Shown here piece by piece: positions 10,370 through 25,300 of a stretch of DNA of 64,000 bases. This DNA is from Galaxea fascicularis (taxonomy: Eukaryota > Cnidaria > Anthozoa > Scleractinia > Euphylliidae). The stretch is taken from contig OX419346.1 in NCBI GenBank assembly GCA_948470475.1, positions 18,706,917 to 18,770,916 of the forward strand. The letters run 5' to 3'. A program made the position numbers and the translations under genes. Each line of letters begins with the position of its first letter. The first letter of the stretch is position 1. Below the pieces are notes generated by a model. It did not search any database. It was not told the origin of the DNA and saw only the letters and a program-made list of their open reading frames with translations.

Positions 10370-13300
10370 ACTTGCAGATTACAGAATTGTTGAAAAGTGA
10401 AGGCTGGCAGTCATATTTCATTAATAATTAAACCTCTGTATCAACCCTGACGGGGGGAGGGGAGGGGAGGGGGGGTGGGGGGACTGACTTTAAAATATTC
10501 AGTTTTCAACCAGACGACAATTCTCCTTTGTGTAGGTGTCAGTTGATGTCCTCTTGATGTTAACTGACATACAAATGCAAGGGCTCGAGCAAGCCCGGAA
10601 AAACGCGTTGAAATACAAGCAGATACGAAGCAGTCCACGAACGGTGGAACACAAGGGCTGGTTTTGAAGTCCAAGTAAAACACTAGCAACTTTGAATCAA
10701 AATTGTTGAACCACAAGCATGACAGCAAAGATCAAACGTTCAGTGTTTGCAATTATGAGTGTCATTAAACAATCTCCTCTTGTGACCAGCGAAATCGAGG
10801 CCTTTAACACCAGTAGCCTTCAAGGATACAGTATACGGATCACTCAATCTCCATACCTTTAAAGTTGGAACTTCGTCTTCGTTTCCACGTTCTGTAGACG
10901 AGAATGATGACAAGGAGAAGGAGTGTCCCGGCGGAGAGAATAATGAGTGTAATGAACCAATCAGATCGATAAATTGGAGGATCGTCCTTCGCCCCTGAAA
11001 ATGAGGGAACGACGATAGATTAGAGAAAATATTTATCGTTCTGTTTTGGCGCACTCGGCCGAAAGTAATAAGAGTTGGATCTTAGCATTAACACAAGTCA
11101 TTAAGCGCTTACTGCCGATAACAGGACCCTCCTGGGGTCTAGCTTCCATGACGTCACTCGGCGGACTTGTGCCTACGGGGTTCCTACCAATGGTCTTGAA
11201 TTCATAAACCTCTGTTTCCAGATCAGTCACTTTAATCCATTGCGTGGTGAAGTGATCTACCCAATCTGTCTCTTGGAATTCCCCACCTTCCTCTGTTAAA
11301 CAAATAAACGAAAGAATCGGGAAATTGATAAGGCAAAAGTGTTGTTATAAAAGTCAAGAGAAAAATAAACAAAGATAAGTACATTCAAAAACGTATCGAA
11401 AATTCGTTCATTACCGGCCACACTTACCTCCCAGGAAATACATTACTTAAATTACCCCATCACGTCAACTTAACAAGCAATGCTCTCACCTTTCTTTCTG
11501 TACAAGATTTTAAACTCGTGGGTCCATCCTCCACCTTCACCAAAGCGATACATGAAACTTATGGAATCCTCTCCTACTTCCATGACTGTGGGCGTCTTTG
11601 GCTTGGCAGGAGCTGGTAAAAGAGACAGTACTGTTGTTTACTTTTTGACTATTTTTTTTTTGGCACAATTTAACAACTTTGTGCTGTTTTCTTTCTCGAT
11701 TGGCTACTAGAACAGAGAGAGATGGCAAGGCTGAAGCGGCAAGTCACACTTTTTTTCCTGAAATTCCATCTTCCGCAAATCTTGCGGGATTTGATTGAAC
11801 TGAAAGGCGGTCACACTAAAAGCTAATGAAAAATCTTTCCCTCCTACACTCTGTTGGAAAATTGTTGAGACACAACTCCCCCTCCCCCCCCCACCAAAAA
11901 AAGCGCACACATACAACCGAAATACATACCCCACCACACCTTGAAAGACCATCATCTCAGATCACAGCTCCCGCCGCTCCACCTCCACCCCGTCTCCCTT
12001 CCAAATCAAGGTTGCCACTTTATGTTTGCGCGTGATTCAGAAGCAGTAATATCGACAATGTCGCAACTAATTTTTCAGCCAACTATAGGCCCCGTGCAAT
12101 GCGCTAAGACACATTATTTCGTTTGATGTTAGTGTTATGTTCTTAACACTCACCTGATTTCTTTATAGTTGTCGTAATTGTTCTGGCACTCTCACCCCAC
12201 CCCTTAGTCGTCTTTGCTCTTACTTTCACAACATAGCTCTTCTCAAATGACAGATTACCCAGCAATTTCTTGAACACACCAGGCTCTACATTCTGCATGG
12301 TAACCGACGCAGTATCTGGTGATGAAGCATTGTACTCAGCGGATCCCACTTGGTAGTTTGTAATATTGCCATTAGGGTCTTTGGGTGGTTTCCACGTCAC
12401 GAGGATGTACTCTCCAAATGCATAGGTTTGCAGGTCTGATGGAGGACTGGGTTCTAGGAAATAAGATAAACGTGAGGAAACCGTAACAAACATTGCACTT
12501 CATCACTTGGTCAGTCAGTCAGTCAGTCAGTCAGTCAGTCAGTCAGTCAGTCAGTCAGTCAATCAGTCAATCAGTTTTGTGTGAGTAGCTAAAGAGATGT
12601 GCGAAAAACATAATGTACTGATTTTTTAATATACAGAATCAGTTTTATGATGAGAAGGAACAGTGTTTTGGCTGATATAGCAAAACAGGAAATTCAAAAA
12701 GCGAGGAAAAAAGTGAGGCTTGATCGTAAAGAATTTGAAAGCAATTTGCCAAAGCCAAATGTAATGCAGTTGATTTGCAGCTGAAATTCAATTGCGATGT
12801 TATCCACCTACGAAACTTTGCGGCCACTTTAAAGTAAACGAAAACATGAAAAAGTAAAAAAGTCTCCGTGATTGTTTGAAATACATGACCAATTAAGTAC
12901 AACAAAAATAATGCAATCCCCCATTTACCTTTTTATTCAATTTTATCGGGAACTGTCTGACTTACCCCCTTCCAAAGTTTGAAACACAATTAAAGTGCTC
13001 GCAGGCCCCTCTCCGCCACTATTAAATGCCTTGACCACTACCTTGTAGTTAGTGTAAGGTTTAAGACCAGAGAGAGTGGCCTGTTGCGTTTGGCCTCCCA
13101 TCACAGTAATGACACCCGCATTGCTCGGAATGACTTGTCTTCGCCGTCGGGATATAACAAGACGGCTTTCACCCCAATAGTAAATCTAAAGAGATAGAAA
13201 TTTGAGTTCACTTCCATTATGATTTTCGTTCAGGTCGACGACACGTCAATCAATTTCATCCCAAACAGTCGCTCTGAAGAATACAAACACCCGGACAACC

Positions 13301-16300
13301 ACGCTTCGCTAAGTTATGGTATGACTTCTGGGATCAAACCATGTAGTCCCTGATTATTTACCAAGAAGTTGCCGGATTTTATTTTCTGCACACAATAACC
13401 TTTCCATCTCTCATGTAGGATCACAAAGAATGTTATTATTTCTAGGGCCTTTCTGATTAGACTGAGATTTAACCAACATAGTTGGAGGCTTTCACTTAGC
13501 CTGGTTCACACATGCGACGCAAAAAAAACCAAAAAAAACAAACACAAGTCAGCCTCGTGCGCCATCTTGGAAACAGACTTCGACTGCGCTTGTGTATCTT
13601 ACCTTTCCATCGTTTGCGATCAATGGTTCACACATGCGACGCAAAAATGCAAATGCAAGTGCAAATGCAACGCAAACGCAAGGTAAATACACCAGCCACG
13701 TTCGCCATCTTGAAAAAAGACTTTGACTGCGCTCGCGTATCTTACCTTTCTTGCGTTTGTATTTGGGTCGCACGTGTGAGCCAGGCTTAAGCCTCCACTG
13801 GATTTTCTTGAATCATTTTTCAGTTCAAAATTAAAATAAAACTCACAATCGAGAGGATGTTTCACATGCGTGACTTAAGGATATCACTTTCCACATCTCC
13901 TGCCAAACAGCACGAGCAAATTTTTTACCACTCAAACCTCCCAACACTAACATTTACACTCTCCTCACAGTTTTCCATATATTTATTATGTTTGCTAGTT
14001 GTAAGAGTATTTTTCACATAAACATATATTTTATCATTGGCTATTATTTCCTTTATTGTAATGACCTGCATATTTGATCATATTTGATATTGTAAGCGGA
14101 AGGACGATGAGGCAAATCCTCGTTAAAATCTTTCGTCAGATCAACACAAATTCATTCAAGTTCGCACATACCTTATACCCATCAACACTTCCTTTGCTAA
14201 GAGTCACTGGTTTCCAGGCCAACACGACGGTGCTTGCAGTCACTGCTTCCGTCTCTGTACCTTCTGGTTTCACCGCAGGCGCGTTCTGACCAGAGTAGGA
14301 GCTTTTTATAGGACTCTCCGGTCCCAAATTTTCATGATTGCCTGCGCGAATCTTAAACTCCCAGAGCTGGTAATACCCCGGATCGGATACTGCAAACACA
14401 TGTACGCGTGGATCACCTATCTTTTCGCTCTCCCACGGAGCAAGGGAATCGTTATTCGCTTTTCTGTATCTCAGTATGTAGTAGCAACCAGGGCCATTCC
14501 ATTCCAGCTTGGACATCGGCTATTGAGCATTGAAAATCCTTTTAGTACATATCTATACATTCAAGGCTGTCATCAAGGGCCCCTCGTACTTTGAGGTATA
14601 TCCCCAGCTACTTTGATATAAAACCAGCTAGTTGACGTCACTACAGCAACTCGAATCCATGGCTATTTTTTGTACATCCCCAGATACTTCAAAAATTAGT
14701 GACAGCCCTGATACAATCTATTCATTTACGTGCACTTAAGTAATAGATATGGAAAATGACATCACAGTTTAAATACTGGCACTGAATAATTGTGAGAGGT
14801 ATTCAAAAACAAAAGAGAAATACACAAGGCACAAATAGGGGCTTTCAATTCTTCCGTTTTACAAATTTCTTTAAATGGTTAATGAAGATTTACAAAAGAT
14901 TCTTCAGGCTATGATTTGCCCTTAACCAAGTTGAAATAAAGGGGACATGCCGTAGGCGATAATGTTTTGAGTCATGATAATGCAAAAACAAAAACAGCAA
15001 CAACAACAACAAAAACTCTGAAGTGAAAAGTAGTTGACTTCTGATAGCCTTTGCTAAGATCCGCCTTTCACACACAGCCATACTCTGAACAAAAATTCCT
15101 CGGTATTAAGACGGCACTGTACAAATCAATTGATACTTACAGTCCACGTGATAGACAGCTCATTTGCCTTTTTGGGCACTCCCCTAAGATTCATCGGGAA
15201 CTTATCTGGAGCTGTTGAAACATTCAATGTGATATCCATTAGAGGGTTTTAAAGGGTATTTTCGTGACTTGCGATCTGCTCTTTTTTCCCTTAAAATGTG
15301 AAACGCTTATTTTTCCTCGTGAATCGTGATTTCTATAGTACCCATGAAGCGTGATTCTACAAAATTATTTTCCGTGAAACGAGGAATAAATGTTTAACTC
15401 GCCATGAACCGTGATTTTCTTTATGTCTTGGTTTTTCGTGAATTGTGAAAGGACCGTTTTATTTTCCGTGAAACGTAATCTAGATCCCCCCCCCCCCCCT
15501 CCTTTACCACCGACTTTTCAGACATTGATCGATCAAACAACCAGGCAACCAATCAATGAATCAGTGGATCAACCAACCGACCGACGATCGATCAACCAAT
15601 CGATCGATCGATCGATCGATCTCAGAGAGTGGCTATTTAATTTATTCTCAGTTCATGCATAGTTAGTTGACACCATGCCATAATGCCAGAACTGAGTCTG
15701 GTGTTTTAAAGAAAAGGGGGAAGTAGACGTTTACAGTATTAGTAAAACTTACATCCTACGGGTGTGATACAAATTCCTGCACCCGTTGCAACACTGGGGC
15801 GACTTGGTCCAAAGTTGTTGACTGCCTTCACGCGGAATTGAAGAGACGACCATCCCGGTAGATCCAACGTCAGTGAAGTAGTGTTGGGGTTTGTGACATT
15901 GTAGATGAGATTGAACACAAATGGATCATGGTTTGATTCCCGTTCAATCAGGTAGTGAGTGATTTCAGAGCTTCCGGAGCTATCAGGAGTCCACGAAAGG
16001 TTTGTTCGCCTGTCATAGCAGTCTGTTACTTGAAGGTTGATTGGAGGTGACGGGACACCTGGCAAATTAAAAACAATAGGTTTAGAACTGGGACGGCTTC
16101 GAATGGTTCCCGGTTGACAGCACACCGCACACCCAGAAATCGTCTCATAGTTCACCAGTACATCGATCGACACTCGGTGAATATTAAATTTACCGAACCT
16201 CAGCTGATCATTGTACTTTCAACTGTCTCTGAAACGTTCACTTTAGAGAAAAAACAAACAAACAACGGTTTTAGCTTTCATAATGAGAAAAAATAGACTG

Positions 16301-19300
16301 TTTTCAGGGGCACAAAACGACCAATTTGTTGAAAAATGTATTATTATACCCCAGTTATAAAACTAAATGTTATTCAGGCATTTTCAGGTCTTTTTTAATA
16401 TTGCTGGGAAAAAAATATCTGTTCCTTTTTGCCAGCAAGACACACACGATATTTCCCAGCCAGCTAGATAAAGTTGGTTGGTTTCCCAGCCAGGTGCAAA
16501 TTGAGCAACCTGCCCAACAACAAAAAAGACAATTTCTTTTGTCGTAAGCCAAAACAGGCGTGCCACAAGGCCTCAAATCATGCCTTCACTGGGGGGGGGG
16601 GGGGGGGGAAGAAGGAAAACGTAAAACCATTCAGATTTCGCCAGCCAGCAACACTCACACCGCTACAACACTTCAGTAATTACCAACCGATACCCTCAGC
16701 AAAAAGAAATTTCATAACTACCCCCGGAAAGTAACTGATATTTTGCCAGCCAGCACAATACCTTGGGGGAACAGATAATGTGAGGAACAGCTTCGTTTTG
16801 TGCCCCTGTGTTTTTAACAAAGTCTTCACCGTCCTATGCAAAACAACAACTTGAAAAGACCAAATTTAAGGAGGTGGGGCTCACATGATCAGAGACCGGG
16901 GGTGGAGTGGGATTTCTGTTTGAGACGATCTGGGGTATTTTTTTATTAAATAGTTAAGGATGCTTTTTAACAACATCTGTTGATCAGGTCTTCCTTGATA
17001 AATTCTCGCTGGCATTACCTGCAATTGACACGATGGCTGACGTGCTGTCTTCCGATCCCCTGGGCTCTGGTGTGTACACAACACACGTGTATACACCAGT
17101 GTCTTTGAAGCTGATGTCTGATAGCTGTAATACGCTCTCTCCACCCTGCCACTGAATGTTAGCATCTTTGGTAATATCGGCTCCATTCCGTTTCCAAATG
17201 TAAATCAGTTCCAACAACGGATCTGCTGTGGCCTTGCAGTGTAGATCCACACCAGTGCCCTTAACTACTGTCTTATTTTGTGGTTTCACCACAAGCTGTG
17301 TTCTCTCTGTTATAAAAAAAATACCGCAAAAAAAATAATAAATAAATAAAAGGAAAGCAATAATGGCCATTCCAAAAAACAAAACAGAAGAAAGCAAGGA
17401 ATGTAGAGTCGTGCGTACGTCAAAGTCGAGATCGCATTAGAAAGAAAAACAGTGTCCCATCAAAGAAACTTTACTATTAGGGAAACTAAAATTTGACTTT
17501 AAGCTCTCATTTTAACTAGCAATGGATTAAATATTTCATGTTGTTGTATGGCTACAATAGTACGCGCGCTCTGATTGGCTGCTAGGCGGGCAAGATTTTC
17601 TTGGAATGACCGAGCATTATGAAAATTTTTCACGGTTCGACGGCTCTTTTGAGTTGTGAGTAAAAGCTACGAGCGCGTGGGCGAAAACAAAAAATATGGA
17701 CAAAGTACAACTATATTTTTACTAACTGAAAGAAAAACTAGCATACAGATACTTCTTTAGTATGAGCGACGAAGAGAGCCACAGTGAGAGTGAGTTTTAT
17801 TATCGCTACAAAGACAATGTAATAAATAACTTATTAACCTCATCCGTTCGGTCATTACAGGGAAATCTCAGACTTCGTGAACAGTTTGGTTGTAGTTCGT
17901 TGTTTCTCTATTTTGCAGCCAGGAAGTCCAAAGAAATGTTTTGGCAACAAACGTTATGAGTAACCATTGCCCCAAAATTAATTGAGGAAATAGGCGCTGT
18001 TACTAGGGTAGGCAAGACCAAGCAAATGACCACAGCAACTTAACGAAGGGATAAGCCAAAGAAACAAACAAACGAACAAAACAAACACACTCAAAAGATT
18101 TATCAGAGGACATGCAGGGATTAACTACGTTTCTTTAGCCAAGTGCTCTTATCTAAAGGAGGCAAGAAGTACAAAACGTTAGAAAGAGATCTTCTTAGCG
18201 ACCCTTACCAAGCAAAATCCCAGTAGCTGTTGCATTTGTTTTTCCTAAGTAATTCTCAGCTACACAGGTGTATTTGCCAGAGTCATTGTCTCCCACTTTT
18301 AGAATGATCAGAGTCCCATTAGCATCTATCCTGTAGGTATCGTTCTTTCCATGTCTGAGAGCAACACCATCTTTGAGCCACTTGAATGTTGGGTAAGGCT
18401 CTGCAACAGGTTTACAAGGTAACCGCGCCTGGATTCCCTTGAATAGGTAAAACGGACCAAAGACCTCTTTATCGAAGGACGGCTTCGAAGCTGGGAAGAA
18501 TTCAGATATTCGTCAACATAAGGTTGCAATAGCATAAGCACCGTCAGAACCCGATGCAGAAAAAAAAATATCAAAACGCCTTTGTGTTTATGTGCTTACT
18601 TGTTGTAATTACTACATTTCTCAGTTAGTAAGCGCGCTGTGATTGATTAATTTTGCGGGCCGTATTTTACTGTACGACCCGCCCTATGAAGTTCAGAGCA
18701 CATTTTGAGGTGACTTACGCCTTCAAAAATACATTTTGGGGAATTTTTCTTCAGTCCGATTTCATCAGGGTAAGTCGGAGTTGATCCCACTCGGATTAGT
18801 CCGATTCCGTGTGGTCCGGTCCTATTTTTGTACCTGCCTCTTTAAAAAGTGCCTCGAATATTGCTTACCCCTAACCACAATCCTCAACAATGCCTTCTTT
18901 CCTTTTCCAGCACTGTTAAACGGGACACACGAATAATCGCCACTTCTTCGAAGCTGATGATGATAAATACCAGTGTTATTACTACCCAATTCCTGGTCAT
19001 TGTAGTAGAAGTTGTACCCCTCAGGGTCTGGGTATGAAAACGTGGTGCAGTTGAACGCCGCGGGGCTGCCAAATGGAACAGGTATGGTGATGTCCAAGTC
19101 AACCGAGATAATCGTCCTTTCTGGTTTAACTGAAACGATGTCAAGATGTAAAATAATATGAGGAGGCTGCTTCACTGAGTGTTTTATCTGATGAGATCGT
19201 GACTGTTTAAAGATGAAGGCAAAGTAGGGAAGAAGCGGGAGAAAGCGGGGGCAAAGCGGGGCAAAGTAGAACAACACAGAGGAAAGTAGGCAAAGCAAAG

Positions 19301-22300
19301 AAACACTGAGGCAAAACAAACAAGGTCACAACAACACGAAAACTAGACAAGAGAATGAATGGGCACATTGCTTCCTTAAAAAGACAAGACAACACGTCGC
19401 GCGAGAAGGCAACAATAAATAATCCCTGTATCACTTACAATGCACGTCAAGGTATGTACTGACATTTGCAGTTCTGTTTAATCCATTATCAGCTAAACAC
19501 GTGTATTCCCCAGATTGGCTTCTGCTTGCTGTAAACCTCAGTATGGCCCCTTTTGCTAAAATTATCCCATCTTTACTCCATGTAATGTCTGGGGACGGGT
19601 TACCAATGACAGAGCAACGGAGCTGTGTTACGCTGCCTTCTACAACCTGATAGCTGGTCTTTATTGTCGCTTGTGGTGAAACTAACAGAAATCACAAATA
19701 AGCATTAATAAATTGCTGTTTTGAAGTACTATAGCTAAGCGTAAAATGAAGAATAACATTTTAAGAATCAAAGCATTCCGTTCTTGTTGTTGTTGTCGTT
19801 TTTTTTCCCTAACACCTTGAATTGACACGTTTTTCATTGTTGTGCCACTTCTGTCAGCACAGTTAAGCCGTTAATGAAAAAATAACAAAAACAAATTTTA
19901 AAAAAATGATCACGAATAGGACCAGGAAGCGTACAAGAACACAATTACAAGGACTGAGACGATCTCCATTAAACAACTAAGGTCGCAACAGCGACTATGA
20001 TCATGACCATCACTTTGACAACAATCAAGCTAGGCAATAACCAAGACTCCGACTGTCGCCATTTTTGACAATCGCCTTCAGTATCATTACTATCACCATC
20101 TCCACAACCATCACCACCACCGCCTCCACCATCGGCTCCAACGCCAGCGCTGCCACCCCTGTTGTCGTACTCGTTGGTACCTCCAATTCTCCTTTGCCAT
20201 TCTCACATTACTTATGTACATTATTATTGAGATCAAAGAGAATGATTTCAAAACTTACACAGAACACTCAGATAAGCACTGGTATTGACTGCCCCTCCTA
20301 CTCCGTTATCAGCTGAACACCAGTATTTCCCAGATTGATTTCGGTGGGCTACGAAGCGCATCGTATTTCCTTCACTCACGAACTTCCCCTCTCTTATCCA
20401 CGTAATTTTCGGAGAGGGATTACCACTCGCAGTACAATGGAGTGTGATTTCATCGCCTTCTTTGACTGTTTTGTCAACTGGAGTCGAAGTGAGACTTGGT
20501 GGATCTAACAATGTTAAAAATGGATTACAGCACTGGATTGGTTCGAGTAGCTAAGCTTTATTCTGTTTGTAGCATTGGTAGGGATAAGGTATTCAAGAGG
20601 CTTTGGAAAGAAATTAGATGTAAAGGGTATCTAACGCAGGCTGATTGATAGCGCAACTAAACTGTGAGATTAGAATATCTCACACAAATTAATGTGTCTT
20701 GGTAAGCTGAAAGGTACTTATTGGGCACTATGGTCAACGTGGGTTTGGTGCAGAAAAACTGGAAAAGCCGCCATTTTTTTTTTCTCGACGCACAAAATTT
20801 CGTATATAGCAGGGTAGCTGTTGAGAACACAGGACAAATACTGAGAGCACCATGGCCATATTTGGACAGTGCAGTGGGAGAGTGTCAAATAACAACTGTC
20901 CCCATTTCTCACGTGGTGTTCCTTCCCAAAATATAACGCGGCGTGACATTAAAGCACGGATTGCTTGTCCACCCAGCCTGGAAAACTGAACCAGTCGGGG
21001 CGAATGCCCCAAAGGGACGTAACGTGGCACAAACAGAAAACTCACATTGCACATCAAGGTAGGCACTTGCATTGGCAGTCGAAGTTAAACCATTCTCGGC
21101 TGTACACCAGTATTCCCCAATTTGATTCCTCTTGCCCTCCAATTTAAGTGTTTCTCCTCTACCCACAGTCTTCCCATCCTTGATCCAAGTGATATCGGGG
21201 ATAGGGTTTCCTGTGGCAGAACAATGCATTGTTGCCATGACACCCTCTGTCACAGTCACGTTAGCTGGCATGGAGACTAAACTTGGTGGATCTACAATAG
21301 GAAAACACAAAAATCATTTACGTTAAGAACAGTGCCTCCGCAGGCAATGGTATTTCTCTCGATTTTCGACTACGCGAGAAAAAGAAAAGAAAATCTGAAA
21401 AGAATTTCGGGAATGAAGAATAAAGCATTTTTTGGTGATAAATAAGGCGACATTATCAGGAGCCTTATGATGTGCAGCTGTGTATTTCAAAACTGAGACC
21501 TAATTATTCCTGTGCGGGCCTACACCCTGTAGTTCGTGCTGAGATCTGTTATTTTTCACAAAGATACAAATTACGTAAACATATCGTTTCATTCGAAAGC
21601 ATGGTCCTCAAAGAAATCCCAGTTCCTCGGGCAACCTGAGATGTTCAGAGCGCATGCGCAGTAAAAGTAACTTAACACTGTCCTCGAAAGAAAAAATATA
21701 TATATATTGGAATTTTTAGTTGAAAATTAATACTCGGGCAAATAGAAATATCTTAATAGAAATAAGTAACATCGTGGCCGGGCTTTGAAAAGCGACTTGA
21801 CTCGAAGTGCTTTTTACTAACTTACACGTGACATTAATGTAAACAAATGTGGCAATATCTTCGCCGATTCCATTTCCTGCCGAACACTGATATTGTCCAG
21901 TATCGTTCCTTGTGGCATCCAAGCTCAGGGTGCTGTCTGTACCAACAGTCTTTCCATCTTTAGTCCACGTTATGGTTGTTGTTGGATTACCAACGGCAGT
22001 ACAGTATAACTTGATGTTTTCACCTTCTCGAACTGTCTGATGAATTGGTATTCTTGAGAAACTCGGTGGATCTGCAAGAAATGAGTATCATACGGGTTGT
22101 TTACTTTTTGATACCGAAATACATTTCTAAATCCGTCATTAACATTGTTCAGTTTCTGACATATCACCCCTAAATGAGCTACAATATTGCGGTCAAAACG
22201 ATTAAAATTAATGTTTGTAGCTCAAAGTTAATACTACATTTTACTTCACTTCGAGCGATTAATTTTTGACGTTTTTTTTTTTTTAATGAAAACACAAGGA

Positions 22301-25300
22301 AATGGTATTTGTTCTACCTTTGGACCTCGGGTAACGAGGGTGAAAAAATAAGTGAGAAAAGAAAAGAACATTGATGGAAATAATATATCACTGCCATGTC
22401 GGACACTCACATTGCACATCAAGATAGGCGGTTGCATTTACAGCTGGTTCAAAACCATTATCCGCTGTACACCAGTATTCTCCAGATTGATTCCTGTTAG
22501 CATGCAAGGCAAGGGTTTCTCCTCTTCCCACACGCGTCCCATCCTTAATCCATGCTATCTCTGGGGCAGGGTTTCCTGTGGCAGAACAGTGAAGTCTTGC
22601 CATGGTACCCTCTGTCGCTGTCTGGTTTGATGTTGCATTAACTATACTTGCAGGAACTATAACAGAAAGAACAGAAGTCATTTTAAATACAAGCATCTAG
22701 GTCGTGCCCACAGTGGTACTACTTGATTGAACAAGGAGGACACACTAATAAAGGAAAACTCATCGCAGATGAAATGTCAAGATTTTGATACAAATTCTCT
22801 CGACTTATACAGGCAAATTTAAGGATACCACTGAAGAGAATCTACATATTAATACTAAGACTTGAAGGGTAGAGAGGATATATGTAACAGATGGGGTGTG
22901 CCGAAAACACTGGGACAAAACACAATTCCATTTTGGGAAAAGCATTAATGATTGATTCTGCTGGAGGGAAGGAATTGTAAAGGGGCTACCCTTAAACTAC
23001 TTATATAAACTCACATTGGACATCAAGGTTGACTGTTGTGGTAATATCGCTGATTCCATTTCCTGCCGAACACTGATATTCTCCAGAATCGTTCCTTGTG
23101 GCATCAAAACTCAGGGTGTTTTCTGTACCAACAGTCTTCCCATCTTTAGTCCACGTTATGGTTGGTGTTGGGTTACCCACAGCAGTGCAGCGTAACATGA
23201 CTTTTTCGCCTTCTCGGACTGTCTGATCAACCGGACTTCTTGAAAAGCTCGGTGCGTCTGAAAAAGGCAACATTGTATATTTACTATGTTATTCCAGAAC
23301 TGGACGAAACTTGGGGTGCCAAAGGAGGCTTGAACAAGAACAAAACGCCCTGCTGCCACTATAGAGTGTTTTCACATGACGTCACATCGGCCATATTGGT
23401 GTCCCAAAACAAAGAAACGGCGGCCATGTTGGTGTCCCAAATTAAACCTCTGAGAATTACATTCTATTTTTATGCAAATATCTTCTTTTGTTTCAGTAAA
23501 CCAATATGGCTGATAGTCACGTGAGTGAAAACGCTCTAAGTTGGTGAGTGTATACTGAACAACGACGATTTGAAAACACGTCGCCAAGAAATCTAACTTG
23601 TCTCGCAGTTGACGTATGGACAGTTGGCACTCGAACCCTTTTCACCTCTAACTTTCAGCTAGTTTGCGTCTAGATTGCGTTTGCTTGTTGACTTGTTATG
23701 AAATGTCTGTAATAAGTAAGAAATTAGTTCAGTGTTTCTGTGTGTTTTTCACTCACACTGCACATCGAGGACGGCGCTAGCATTGTCAGCTGGTTGTAAA
23801 CCATTGTCTGCCGAACACCAATATTTCCCAGATTTATTTCTGTAGGCTTCCAAACTCAGTTTCTGTCCCATTCCAACAGGCTTGCCATCTTTTATCCATG
23901 TTATGTTTGGAGTTGGGTTTCCTGTTGCAGAACAATGTAGAGTTGCCATGGCACCTTCCATTACCACCTGATCGGCTGGTGTGGTGACGAGACTTGGTGA
24001 AACTGAAAGAACAAAACCAGAGGTCATTTGCTTAACACTTTGATCGATAAATATGACCATCAACTAACTTCTCCCCACTCCAGCAGTCGTTGGTCAAATA
24101 TATCGACAGGTCGTGAGAATAAAGCACGTAATCACGGGAGCTGAAATGCCAATGTTTCCTACAGATTCTCCCAGCTTATTCCACTAGCAATAAAGGAAGC
24201 TCACTGAGGAGAATATTCATGTTAATACCAGGCTTATAACAGGTTGCGAGGGCATAAGTAGCGTAGAATGAGATGAAAACACTGTGACAAACACATACAC
24301 ATAATTGGAACTGGCATGATTTTTATCCAATTGGATTGGTTCTCGATTTGATACCACTTGAGGCGGGGGGAGGGGGGGGGGGGCGCTGTAAGGGGCCTGC
24401 ACTTAAAGTACTTTAAACAACTTACAGTGCACATTAAGAGAAACAGCCGCAGTAATGGTTTGGCCGATTCCATTTCCTGCCGAACACTGATAATCTCCAG
24501 AATCGTTTTTTGTGGCTTCCAAGCTTAGGGTATCTCCTGTACCAACAGTCTTCCCATCTTTAGTCCACGTGATGTTTGGTGTTGGATTACCCACAGCACT
24601 GCAATTGAACACGACTTTTTCGCCTTCTCGGACTGTTTGATCAACTGGTGTCATCGAAAATCTAGGAGAGACTGTAAAGATATGTGAGCATGTTACTCTA
24701 GGGGCATTTACACTACAGAAAAAATGGGTCCGGACCCCGTCAAAAAAGTAGTACGGACCCATAATTCTTGTAAAGCAAATACTGGAGTTTCCGCAGGGCC
24801 ATAGGCGCCTATAGGCGCGTTTACAGGCGCGTTTACACTACAGAAAAAATGGGTCCGGACCTCATCAAAAAAGTAGTACGGACCCATAACTTTTATAAAG
24901 AAATACTGGAGTTTCTGCGGGGCCATAGGCGCCTATGGCCCTGCGGAAACTCCAGTATTTGCTTTACAAGAATTATGGGTCCGTACTACTTTTTTGACGG
25001 GGTCCGGACCCATTTTTTCTGTAGTGTAAACGCGCCTTACACTACAGAAAAAATGGGTCCGGACCTCATCAAAAAAGTAGTACGGACCCATAACTTTTGT
25101 AAAGAAATACTGGAGTTTCCGCGGGGCCATAGGCGCCTATGGCCCTGCGGAAACTCCAGTATTTGCTTTACAAGAATTATGGGTCTGTACTACTTTTTTG
25201 ACGGGGTCCGGACCCATTTTTTCTGTAGTGTAAATGCGCCTTATGGCCCCGCGGAAACTCCAGTATTTCTTTACAAAAGTTATGGGTCCGTACCACTTTT

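Noticed and set aside
15411..15662. Plus-strand frame with poly-Pro and repeated SIDRSID-like residues
   Set aside because: It is produced by a C-run and a GATC microsatellite inside an intron.
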